Source: Allomyces macrogynus ATCC 38327 (taxonomy: Eukaryota > Blastocladiomycota > Blastocladiomycetes > Blastocladiales > Blastocladiaceae). From it: a stretch of 53,676 bases of DNA. The position numbers were made by a program, and so were the translations under genes. Numbering within the stretch: the first letter of the stretch is position 1; each line of letters begins with the position of its first letter. The stretch covers positions 392,874 through 446,549 of the forward strand of contig GG745336.1 of NCBI GenBank assembly GCA_000151295.1, given 5' to 3'. Positions 28,666 to 37,553 of the stretch are shown in pieces. The notes beneath the pieces are model-generated. The model was not told the DNA's origin. It saw nothing but the letters and a program-made list of their open reading frames with translations, and made no database searches.

Positions 28666-28737
28666 GCTGGGATTCGCACACCCTTCTCCACATGCCTTGC
28701 AGCACGCGGAGCCTCGGGTGGCTCATGTCAATGACCT
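28664..28737 (-). repeat. Inner inverted repeat, right arm
   Basis: Imperfect reverse complement of 14820-14893, beginning at the stop codon of the replication gene. It encodes nothing recognisable. Confidence 0.85.
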
Positions 28738-29205
28738 GTTCATAAATTCGTTTTCTCAATCCAATGGAAATCGTGGCAGCGAGTGGGTGTTCGGGGTGGC
28801 CAAGTGCCACGATTCTCAGAAACAGGCCTCAAAAAAGTGCTCGGGGTGGCCAAGTGCCACGATTGCCACCATTTTGGGGGTAGAAAGGGAAACTTTTGAA
28901 CTGAATGTGGTGTTCACGTCCTTTTTTGGTCCACCACTCCACATTGAAATGAAAACTTTTTTAAAAGACCCTAAAATGGTGGCAGCGTGGCAGTGGGACC
29001 CCCGAGTGAATTTTCGACCTTGAGAGACAAGCCCAAAAAAATGGTGGCACGTCCAGTTTGGACCCCCGAGTGATTCTAAGGCTCGGCGCCACGATTCTCA
29101 GAAATGGTGGCAGAATGGTGGCACTTGCTCACCCCGAGCGTCTGTGAAATTACATGGAAGTGTTCGGGGTGGCACACAGCCGTGATTCTGGACGTGGACG
29201 GACCT
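28738..29205. other. Right sub-terminal non-coding region with inverted repeats
   Basis: No gene. It holds repeated blocks CGGGGTGGCCAAGTGCCACG (twice, near 28791 and 28844) and a large imperfect hairpin. GATTGCCACCATTTTGGGGG near 28860 pairs with CCTAAAATGGTGGCAGCG near 28970, with AATGTGG and CCACATT in the loop-side arms. The design is the same as in the left sub-terminal region and inside the TIR, though the sequences have diverged. Confidence 0.6.
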
Positions 29206-29771
29206 GAATGTGGAATTCATGCATGTGGACCCCCGAGCATCTGTGACAGTACATGGAAGTGTTCGGGGTGAGCAAGTGGCACGATTGCCACGATTCTTGA
29301 GCGGTTCTGGGACGGGTCGGACGTGAATGTGGGATTCAGCCTCTGGTCAGTCCCTATTCCACATTCGGATTGAAACTTTTTAAAAACACCACAAAATGGT
29401 GGCAGCGTGGCACGTCTTAGACAGTTCGCCTCAACCTGCCACAGATTGTGCCCCAGGGCACGACTCATTGTGCCATCATCGACATGATCCGCCACAACAT
29501 TCCTCGATTGCTTACCGCACACGCCCTTTATTCGCTGACATGCTGCCCTTCGGGCAGGGTGTGCCCTGAGGGCAGGTAGACTTGGGATGGACACAAGGTG
29601 GATTGAGGTGGATTCTTACAGATTCACTCGCGGTAAGCAATCACTGTTAGGTGGACTCTACCCATGCTGCCCTTGCGGGCAGGGCGTGCCCTGGGGGCAC
29701 TGAGGGCGTGCCCTGGGGGCACTGAGGGCGTGCCCTGGGGGCATGTGCGTATGCCCTTAAGGGCATACGCA
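29206..29771 (-). repeat. Right terminal inverted repeat
   Basis: 29206-29702 is the reverse complement of 13928-14424. Outside it are extra copies of a 22-bp unit (GGGCGTGCCCTGGGGGCACT plus GA) at about 29682-29747, present as three repeats here but not at the left end. The same 24-bp palindrome then follows (29747-29770). Confidence 0.95.
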
Positions 29772-29776
29772 ACAGT
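29772..29776 (+). repeat. Target-site duplication, right copy (ACAGT)
   Basis: ACAGT directly after the terminal CGCA of the element, identical to 13875-13879. Confidence 0.75.
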
Positions 29777-30331
29777 CAAGAACCACAATGAGCGCCGCGG
29801 TCTTCGGAATCGAGTCTCGAGGAGCAGTATTTACCGTCGTCATGATGTGTTGCTGTGGCTGCATGAGCATGCCTCTGATTACGAACAGCAGAAGGGAATG
29901 TGAATGCCAGCGGCCGGCTGATTTGCTCGCTGGAGACGCTGGCCGATTTGCGACGATGGAAAGGATGGGCTGTTGGAGTGAACTTGATGATGATTTGATG
30001 CGGGAGAAAAGGGCAAATTTGATGCTGACAAACACGCGATGGTCCGCTTTGGCTGCTTTTGACTCGTTGGACTCTGCCGCAAATCCGCCGTCAACAACCT
30101 GCCGCCGCGATCACAACCTCCGCGATGGCGACCCTCGAAGCACGGCCAACTGGTGCCGCTGCTGCAACGTCCAACCGCACCGACTTGCAGCAATCCGCGC
30201 GCCGCGTCAGCGGCGTGCACCTGTATAAAAAGCTCGCGCTCTTCGCCGTGGTTCTGGCCATCGTCCTGTTTCGACAACAAGCCGACAGCAACAACAAGAA
30301 CAGCCCACCGACCACCACCACAACTACCACC
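29777..30331 (+). promoter_or_regulatory. Pirin-1 upstream region with TATA box
   Basis: Host DNA resumes here. A strong TATAAAAAG lies at 30224-30232, 108 bp upstream of the pirin ATG at 30332. An open frame continues in phase up to 30059, but the TATA position argues for initiation downstream. The leader ends in an ACC-rich stretch just before CCATGC. Confidence 0.65.
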
Positions 30332-31393
30332 ATGCAGGCTGTGACCCCGCTCATCCGCAACGTGGCCCGTACCTACATGGCGCGCGAGCAGGCCGAGGGT
30401 GTCGGTGCCCGGGTGCGCCGTTCGATTGGCACCGTGGGCCTGCGCAACCTCGACCCGTTCTTGATGCTCGACGAGTTCCGCGTGTCGCCGCCCGCCGGGT
30501 TCTCGGACCACCCGCACCGCGGGTTCGAGACGGTTACGTACATGCTCTCGGGCGCGTTCGAGCACGAGGACTTTGCGGGCCATCGCGGCAAGATTGGGCC
30601 GGGCGATCTGCAATGGGTACGCTTGCTCCTGTACCGCTGCTACTCAACATGTCGCGACCTGAACCTCACGCATGTCATGTGCTCACAATGTAGATGACGG
30701 CCGGCCGCGGTATCGTCCACGCCGAGGTGCCAATCGAAGAGGAAAACTCGGGTTTGCAGCTGTGGGTCAACCTGCCGGCCTCGCACAAGATGATGGAGCC
30801 GCGGTACCAGGAGCTGCTCGGCAAGGACCTGCCGCGCGTGCAGCCCGCCGACGGCGTCGATGTGACCGTGATCGCGGGCGAGGCCTACGGCGCGTCGGCC
30901 AAGGTCCGCACCGTCACGCCGATTTGCTACTTTGACATTCGTGTCGAAGCCGGTTCGTCGACCAAGGTGCCCGTACCTGGCACGTTCAACGCGTTTGCCT
31001 ACGTGCTCGAGGGCGAGGCATTGTTTGGCGGTAAGGCGACCAAGGGCGTGCGCGGCGAGGCGATCGTATTTGATGCGCCGACCGAGGATGACGCCAAGAA
31101 GGCGACAGAGGTGCCCGTTGTCGCTGGCGAGAAGGGCGTGCGGTTCGTTGTGATTGGTGGCGAACCCATCAATGGTATGGCGCCAACTTTGCATTGGTTC
31201 TTCCAGCGACGATCACTGACCTGCGCTCCGATTACCGCTTTCTCTAGAGCCGATCGTTCAGCACGGCCCGTTCGTCATGAACCACCCGCTCGAGATCCGG
31301 CAAGCCATGGAGGACTACTACAGCGGGTCCAACGGCTTTGAGCGCGCCGTCGGGTTCAAGAGCGACATTTCCAAGCGCGTCTCGCGGCATTGA
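30332..31393 (+). CDS. Pirin family protein, copy 1
   Basis: Bicupin Fe(II) protein of 303 residues. In other organisms pirins act as nuclear redox-sensitive cofactors or quercetinases. The exons are 30332-30616, 30694-31174 and 31248-31393, with 77- and 73-bp introns. The metal-binding cupin motif FSDHPHRGFETVTYMLSG (two His and a Glu) and the following GDLQWMTAGRGIVHAE, which spans intron 1, are intact. The C-terminal cupin ends with HGPFVMNHPLEIRQAMEDY. Intron 1 falls exactly between the two halves of the pirin signature. It is paired with a near copy on the opposite strand at 43241-44302. The left flank abuts the viral insertion. Confidence 0.93.
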
Positions 31394-31831
31394 TGTCGCG
31401 CCGCGCTGTTTCTGTTGCCGCCCATTCTGTCCATACCAACCATTTTGTGAATACATCCTCGGCGTGGGAACACATTCTATTTCTGGCGTTCTTTCGTTGT
31501 TTGGTGATCCAGTTGCATCACAACAGACCGAAGATTGCGGTTTCCCCTTGTTCCATCTTGTCTGAACACTCTCTTTCGCTTCGCACCCAACGTGTCGGCA
31601 ACGTGGTAGTGTTGACAAGAGCAACATGGTCGATTCGGCTGTGAAAACTGGCGGTCGCGTCCACGTGTCGCTGCCAGAACGCATCCTTCCATTGTTTTCC
31701 TCTGGGCTCTTTTGCCCTGCTCCACTTCGCCCGAAAGCTCCGCTTCGTCACTATGCGATGTATTTTTCTAACCCACCCCACCTCGTACAGTCCGCCGATG
31801 CAGTCCACAACCGCCTCTCCCACCCGATCCC
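31394..31831. other. Convergent intergenic region
   Basis: No gene seen. It is the space between the 3' ends of pirin 1 and the kinase gene. Confidence 0.5.
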
Positions 31832-32970
31832 TCAAGTCGCGCTCAACACACTGGTCGCACTCGCCGACACCGGCGCCCCTCCAGCGGCATCCTTCGCAGC
31901 GGGGGCCGGCGCGACCTCACTCGGCCCCACCACCACCGCCCTCTCCGACCCGTGCTTCAGGTAAATCCCTGCAAACAGCGGCCCCGGGAACATGGCCGCG
32001 ACCGTGGCCGGCGCGTACTCGGCCGCCAAGACCGCGTGCGACTTGCAGCGCGCCGTCTCGTCCCCACCCTCGACAAGCCAAGGGTGCCCGAGCAATTGTG
32101 CGACGGTCGCGCGCTTGGTGCGGTCCACTTCGAGGCACCGGCGCACGACATCGGCCAGGTTCGGGTCGCTCTGGAACCGCGTCGAGTTGAGCGCTGGCAC
32201 GCCCGCGGAAATGCGCTGTGCGAGCTCGCGCGGCGTGTCGCCGCGGAACGGGAACTTGCCCGTGACGAGCACGTACAGGATCACGCCGAGCGACCAGACG
32301 TCGACGTCCGGGCCTGAGTAAGGGATTTGCTGCGCCATTTCTGGAGGAGTGGGGTGGAGACGGCCGTGGTGAGGATGGAGGAGGGTGAGCGGAAATGGAC
32401 GAGAGTGGAAAGACGGACCTGGACTGGCGTAGGTCCCAGACCCAAGGAAATGCGTGTGCAGCGGGTTCTCGGAAATAACAGTCGCAAACCCGAAATCAAT
32501 CAAGCGGATCTGGCCCGGTTCGTGTGCTTGGGATCCCGAGTTGCGGACGTGAAGAATGTTTTCGAGCTTCAGGTCCCTGAAGATTCAAGGAAACGCGCGT
32601 CAAATGCCGTTAGGCACTCATCATAGGGGGGTACACGTGTACCGGTGACAAAAGCCCTGCTCGTGGCAGTACTGCACTGCCGAGACGATCTGCTTGAAGA
32701 TGATGCGCGCGTCGGCCAGCGTCGCCGGCCGGTTGCCCGGGATCGACTTGAGCCATTCAAACAAGTCACCGCCCGACACGAGCGGGAACGCGAGAAAGAT
32801 GCTCGTCGAGGTCGCAAACACGTCGATGAGCGGACAGATGCGCGGGTGCGTCACGCCCATGGCCAAGAGCGCCGTGATTTCGCCGAGAATCATGCGCTTG
32901 GTGTTGGTGCTGCGCGCTGTCACGAGCCGGTCAATCGACTTGATGGCGACCTGAGAAAGAAGAACCTGGA
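31832..32970 (-). CDS. Serine/threonine protein kinase (CAMK/SNF1-like), 5' end across the assembly gap
   Basis: Catalytic domain in three visible exons: 32950-32643, 32576-32419 and 32340-31832 (introns 66 and 78 bp). A further 3' splice site (CTTTCTCAG) lies beside the gap. Motifs in order are VAIKSIDRL (ATP-anchoring Lys), HRDLKLENIL (catalytic loop, re-formed across the first intron), DFGFA (Mg binding), GSGTYASPEMAQQIPYSG (activation loop and APE-like motif, across the second intron), DVDVWSLGVILYVLVTG and LLGHPWL. The order and wording fit the CAMK/AMPK-related group. The glycine loop is hidden in the gap. The C-terminal tail after the kinase fold is Ala/Val-rich and ends SATSVLSAT. Confidence 0.9.
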
Positions 32971-32973
32971 ATG

Positions 32974-33624
32974 NNNNNNNNNNNNNNNNNNNNNNNNNNN
33001 NNNNNNNNNNNNNNNNNNNNNNNNNNNNNNNNNNNNNNNNNNNNNNNNNNNNNNNNNNNNNNNNNNNNNNNNNNNNNNNNNNNNNNNNNNNNNNNNNNNN
33101 NNNNNNNNNNNNNNNNNNNNNNNNNNNNNNNNNNNNNNNNNNNNNNNNNNNNNNNNNNNNNNNNNNNNNNNNNNNNNNNNNNNNNNNNNNNNNNNNNNNN
33201 NNNNNNNNNNNNNNNNNNNNNNNNNNNNNNNNNNNNNNNNNNNNNNNNNNNNNNNNNNNNNNNNNNNNNNNNNNNNNNNNNNNNNNNNNNNNNNNNNNNN
33301 NNNNNNNNNNNNNNNNNNNNNNNNNNNNNNNNNNNNNNNNNNNNNNNNNNNNNNNNNNNNNNNNNNNNNNNNNNNNNNNNNNNNNNNNNNNNNNNNNNNN
33401 NNNNNNNNNNNNNNNNNNNNNNNNNNNNNNNNNNNNNNNNNNNNNNNNNNNNNNNNNNNNNNNNNNNNNNNNNNNNNNNNNNNNNNNNNNNNNNNNNNNN
33501 NNNNNNNNNNNNNNNNNNNNNNNNNNNNNNNNNNNNNNNNNNNNNNNNNNNNNNNNNNNNNNNNNNNNNNNNNNNNNNNNNNNNNNNNNNNNNNNNNNNN
33601 NNNNNNNNNNNNNNNNNNNNNNNN
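32974..33624. other. Assembly gap (651 N)
   Basis: Unsequenced bases. They interrupt the protein kinase gene upstream of its VAIK exon. Any long open frame through this stretch is an artefact. Confidence 1.
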
Positions 33625-34383
33625 CGCCATGGGCACCGCGCTGGTCGATCCGGGCCCAGTTCAATCGTGCGAGCAGCGTGTCGAGCGCCTCGTCGCGGTC
33701 GAGTTGGCAGTCGACCCGGTATTGGCGGCCATGCACGCCCGCGCATTCGTGATCGCCGCGTTCATATCTTCGACGAGATCGTCAAGCCCCATGGTGGCGA
33801 GCGCGTCGGCCATGATCACGGGTGGAGTCGCGTCGCCTGCGTTGTCGCCTGCTTGTTGCGGCGTCGGGCACGATTCGCTGCGCTGCAGACCGCGCGAGAC
33901 GGATGGGGCCGAGCCGGTGGCAAGCGGCAGCGTCGCCGAGGCCGCTTCGGAGGCCATGAGCTTGGCGAGCGGCCCACGGCGCGGGCCATCGGGCGACCCG
34001 ACCGCCGAGGATGAGGAGACAGGCGGCATCGAAAACGGGGACAGCACGGGGGGAATCGGCCGACAGCACGTCGAGGAGCGATCCGAGGCGAATCAAGCTG
34101 TCTCCGTGAGAATTCTGGTCCACACACGGGCGCGGCAGCTGATCAGGTGTCGGGGTTGGTCCGCAGGGGCTGCAAGAGTCGGCGTGGAAGCGACCGATTG
34201 CGTTTTCGGGAGCCCGACGAGCACTGGGCGCTCGACTGGATCGTTTCTTGCGTCCACGGATTGTGTTGCAGCCAGTGGTAAGGTCTTGTTGACAAGAGGA
34301 TTGAGGGAGAATGTGAGGTCGACGGGGCGGACGCGCGTGTGTGCTTGGATTCTCGTCTTCCAAGGGAGACGACGCTGATACAA
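33625..34383 (-). CDS. Probable N-terminal part of the kinase gene (uncertain exons)
   Basis: Reverse-strand frames here look coding but do not join cleanly. One reads MSRGLQR-like Ser/Pro-rich sequence from 34047, including MADALATMGLDDLVEDMNAA. Another, nearer the gap, reads YRVDCQLDRDEALDTLLARL. A third from 34383 (MYQRRLPWKTRIQ...) may be a leader exon. They are on the kinase strand just upstream, so an N-terminal regulatory region is the simplest reading. Exact exons cannot be fixed with the gap present. Confidence 0.4.
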
Positions 34384-34726
34384 ACGTGACCGTGGTCAGG
34401 GCTTGCATCGTTGTGGACAACAGCAGCAGAACCCCTGACTCCTGATGTGCTTTCGGCCAGTTTCGTCCGCGCTGTCTTTCCTGCCGTTCTATGCCCAACC
34501 GAAGCCGATTCTCGCTATACTGTCACGTTCCGATAGAAGACGCCAACTGACTGACAAGATCGTGTCAATGAACTGATCTTGTTGCTCAACCCACAGCTGC
34601 AGAAGGCAAGCAAGTCAAACACAAGTCGGCTACCAAACTCTATCGCCAACCCAAAGCACCTTCAAATTGTCCGTGAAAAGGTGTAACAGATGAACGACGC
34701 AAAATATGCTACTTCTCGCCAAAACA
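34384..34726. other. Intergenic stretch, nothing recognised
   Basis: AT-richer than its surroundings. No coding frame or motif seen. It lies between the kinase 5' region and LRR remnant E. Confidence 0.45.
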
Positions 34727-35161
34727 TCATGACCTGAAAGAGTGACAAACACTTAAAAGCCGCTGCAAAACAGGTGACCCAGGCTCAAGCTCAATTGGAA
34801 CTTGACTGACTACATAAACCTCATTCAGCATCGCAGGCCAGAAATCGGTCAACAGCTCGACATCGGCGGTGGTCAAACCACAGTGAAACAGATTGTGAGC
34901 GTTGATCTGAGGGGGCATGTTCCGTGCAAGGGCGGCCACAGCACACGTATCACCAAACTCAGGTCTTCGCACTTTCAGCAACCACAACGATACAGGTAAC
35001 CGCACAAGCAGAGGGGCCAGCTGGCATGGGGCCGTATCGCCGGTTGAGTTGAGCGTCAGAGACTCCAATGTTGGCGCAAGTGTTGTGCATCGAAAAATAT
35101 TGCCATTATGCATGCGGAGAGTCAACGACAGGTCTCGGATCGCTGCAGGCAACTGCTGCAC
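34727..35161 (-). pseudogene. F-box-like/LRR family remnant, copy E
   Basis: The open stretch carries family LRRs (LAPTLESLTLNSTGDTAPCQ, LARNMPPQINAHNLFHCGLT followed by LTDFWPAML), comparable to the C-terminal third of copies B and D. There is no N-terminal F-box-like part upstream and the end is abrupt. It is a truncated relic on the opposite strand from the main array. Confidence 0.65.
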
Positions 35162-35923
35162 CAGGCATTGTCTACTCTGTTGCTTCCGAAAATGGTGCCA
35201 TGAGCGACTGATAATAGGGGATTGCGCGGTCTGAAACAGTTCACCGCATCAGCTCAGTTGGTGTCTGACTCAAACCCGAACTGATTTGATTTTCGAGAGT
35301 TGGCGTGCGCAGTGAGATCAGCTCAGTTTGCATCCTGTTCAAAAAACACCGCTCCGCCGATTATATTGGTACCCGGATATGTGCGCGAGATTCACGACAC
35401 CTGGAGCACAATTTATATGCGGGTAATGGCCCTACCGCGCTGTTAAGAGACCGGGAGCAGCCACGAGCCCGTATCCGCCGCCGCGCGTGCGCCCGACGTG
35501 CAAAAACGGTCGAAAAAGTAGCCTAGGATATGTGCGCAGAGGTAAGAAAAATGTTGCTACAAGATGGTGGCCATCGGGTGGGTGGGTGTGATTTTTTTCG
35601 TGTTTTCACGACTATGGTGTGTTGTGCGCGAATGGATTTGAAGGCTGATCAGCTCAGGGGTGCATCTGAGGTGGTTTTTGAGGTCAGATCAGCTTGACCT
35701 GCGAGACTTCCGCGAGACACTGGACTGAACTGAAACAGTGAACTGATCCGGACTGCGCACACCCCTATTCTCTCTCATCGTCTCCCTTTCCAAACCACCG
35801 CCAAGGGATCCGCATCCGCCCAGTGTGTCGAATGTATTCAATGTTTACATCATCAAGTTCTTCATCCATCAAGCATAGATGTCGAAACGAGGTGGACAAT
35901 TTGGAGCCATGACATACGGACTC
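35162..35923. other. Intergenic stretch with dispersed TCAGCTCA-like motifs
   Basis: No gene seen. GATCAGCTCAG or close variants recur at about 35246-35256, 35314, 35645-35656 and 35683-35693, in both flanks of a GC-rich patch. This could be decayed repeat DNA. Confidence 0.4.
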
Positions 35924-37225
35924 TTACTGCAAGGATGCATTCCTTGATGGCCATAAACACTTCAGCGTTATCCACCAGCGCAACAGGTCCATGTGCGTGA
36001 GCGATTTGGGAAGGGACGTGAAAAGATCGGCGAGGTGCATCAAGTCCAGGTCGACCGAATCGAACTTGAGCCGCTCTAACGACGATGTGACAAGGAGCTT
36101 CTGGCATAAAACCACGTCCCGTTGTGGTACTTTGATGAACAGCGCGCGCATCACGACGGGCAACTTGGTCACGAGCGACAGGACGTCGGCTGCAGCGCGA
36201 TCAGTGCAATCGCAGTTCACAGAGAGCGACAGTGACTCGATCACATCTGGCCAACTCGACGCGAGCTGCAAGAGCATTTCGTCAGTCTCGTCCTTGCCCA
36301 TGACGTGCACAAGATCTAGTTTCCGGAGCGTGGAGCGCGGCAGAGCCGATGGCACCTGGTGGAGATCGTGGACCCCGTGACACTTGAGCACAAACAACCG
36401 GAGCGACTGGAGCGACGAGACACTGCGCGCGACGGCCAGCCGCGCGTCCTTAGTCGCAAACGGACCCGAACCCGCCGACTCGGGCCACAGCAGCTCGAGC
36501 GTCTTCACGGAGGGTGGGCAGGACGCGCCCAATCGAGTCGTTCGGAAAGACATTAGTCAGCGTCAACTTGCGCAATCCGTGCGGGAACAGCTGCGCGAAA
36601 ACGGCACCGTGCGCGCCTCCACCGACGACCGGCGCGGGAATCTCGACGGGACGCAGCTCCACGAGCGACAAGGGCAGCGACGACACAGAGCGCCAGTTGA
36701 TCTTCTTCGACTCGAGCACCAGCGCGGACACTGCGTAGACGGCGGCAATAATGTGACTCTCGTCGACCGTGTACTGAAAGAGCTGGTCGATCGAGACCGG
36801 TAATAGAGACCACTTGCGAGACCACTCGACGGTGTGGTCGCGCCCGCGGACCAGCTTATCGCGCGGCGGTAGGATCGCGCGGTCGGCGCCGCGCGGGAGA
36901 AGGCACAGCGAGATTTGGTACCGCGTGGATGGGCCTCGCTGCGCGTGACGAGATAACCGATTGCTTCCTGCGGCGGCATGGGCCAACCGACATTCACAGG
37001 GCTGCGAAACACGGATCGCACGCGACGGACGGCGCCAGTCGTCTTGATCGCGACGCGCAGGCACGGGGCAAACAGGCTGGGGGATGCGAGAGCGAGGTGG
37101 AGCAAAGGGACGCGGTACGGCTCGCCGTCAAGTAGTCCTGTGGCGATGCGAATCAGGACAAACGGCGGCATTCGGTCGAGCGTCGCGGCCGATTGGTGAG
37201 GTTGCAGCAAGTTGGGGGTCGTCAT
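35924..37225 (-). pseudogene. F-box-like/LRR family member, frameshifted, copy F
   Basis: Starts at the ATG 37225 (MTTPNLLQPHQSAATLDRMP) with the family N-terminus: FVLIRIATGLLDG, then LLHLALASPSLFAPCLRVAI. The frame changes near 36920-36945, where TRYQISLCLLPRGADRAI follows in another frame, and again near 36500-36560, where SVKTLELLWPESAGSGPFAT continues. LRRs such as LRKLDLVHVMGKDETDEMLL follow to the end at 35924. With two indels repaired the protein would be full length, so this is a young pseudogene or two read errors. It is the best-preserved member on the right side of the element. Confidence 0.7.
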
Positions 37226-37553
37226 GATCAGATCAGGGAATGTGAGGGATGGTGTCGAGGGTCGGTCGCGGGCGCGTCGTGAAAAGACGAGTTGACTTGC
37301 GAGATGGATAGGCGAGATGGTGGATCTGACCAGAACACGAAAAGAGAGCGAAAAGACTGGAATGCAGCACAACGCGACAGCGGCGTGTATTTCAAGATGC
37401 AAAACAGCTTTCTCCACTCGATGGGGCAATCCTACATACGTTGACCTCAACGAGGACAGGGCACCACAGCGAGACGGCCCGCAGGCGCACGGCGGGCCCA
37501 CGAACAAGAAACCAAATCAACGACGACCAAAAAACACACCAGCTGTCGGCGCT
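37226..37553. other. Short intergenic region between copy F and the C1-THF synthase gene
   Basis: Nothing recognised. It holds the 5' flank of copy F and the 3' UTR of the folate gene, both on the reverse strand. Confidence 0.4.

Larger units (their letters stand above)
13880..29771. mobile_element. Integrated polinton-like virus (PLV/Maverick type), 15,892 bp
   Basis: The boundaries are set by matching TGCG...CGCA termini, 24-bp palindromes at both ends, a near-perfect 497-bp inverted repeat, and ACAGT direct repeats outside. The contents are a morphogenesis module (penton-like minor capsid protein, double-jelly-roll major capsid protein, packaging ATPase), an rve integrase, a tyrosine-recombinase-like protein, a fibre-like protein, and a TV-polymerase/SF3 helicase fusion. 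By eye the coding part is less GC-rich than the host flanks and has no introns. I see no protein-primed DNA polymerase B or cysteine protease, so it sits with PLV/virophage-like elements rather than classical Polintons. All capsid genes are open. Only the replication gene is broken. Confidence 0.93.

Noticed and set aside
29777..30331. In-frame upstream extension of pirin 1 with a hydrophobic stretch (LALFAVVLAIVLF)
   Set aside because: A clear TATAAAAAG box lies inside it and the extension is missing from pirin 2. The start at 30332 matches the paralogue.
32621..34378. Long open frames on both strands through the assembly gap
   Set aside because: They are open only because N bases contain no stop codons.
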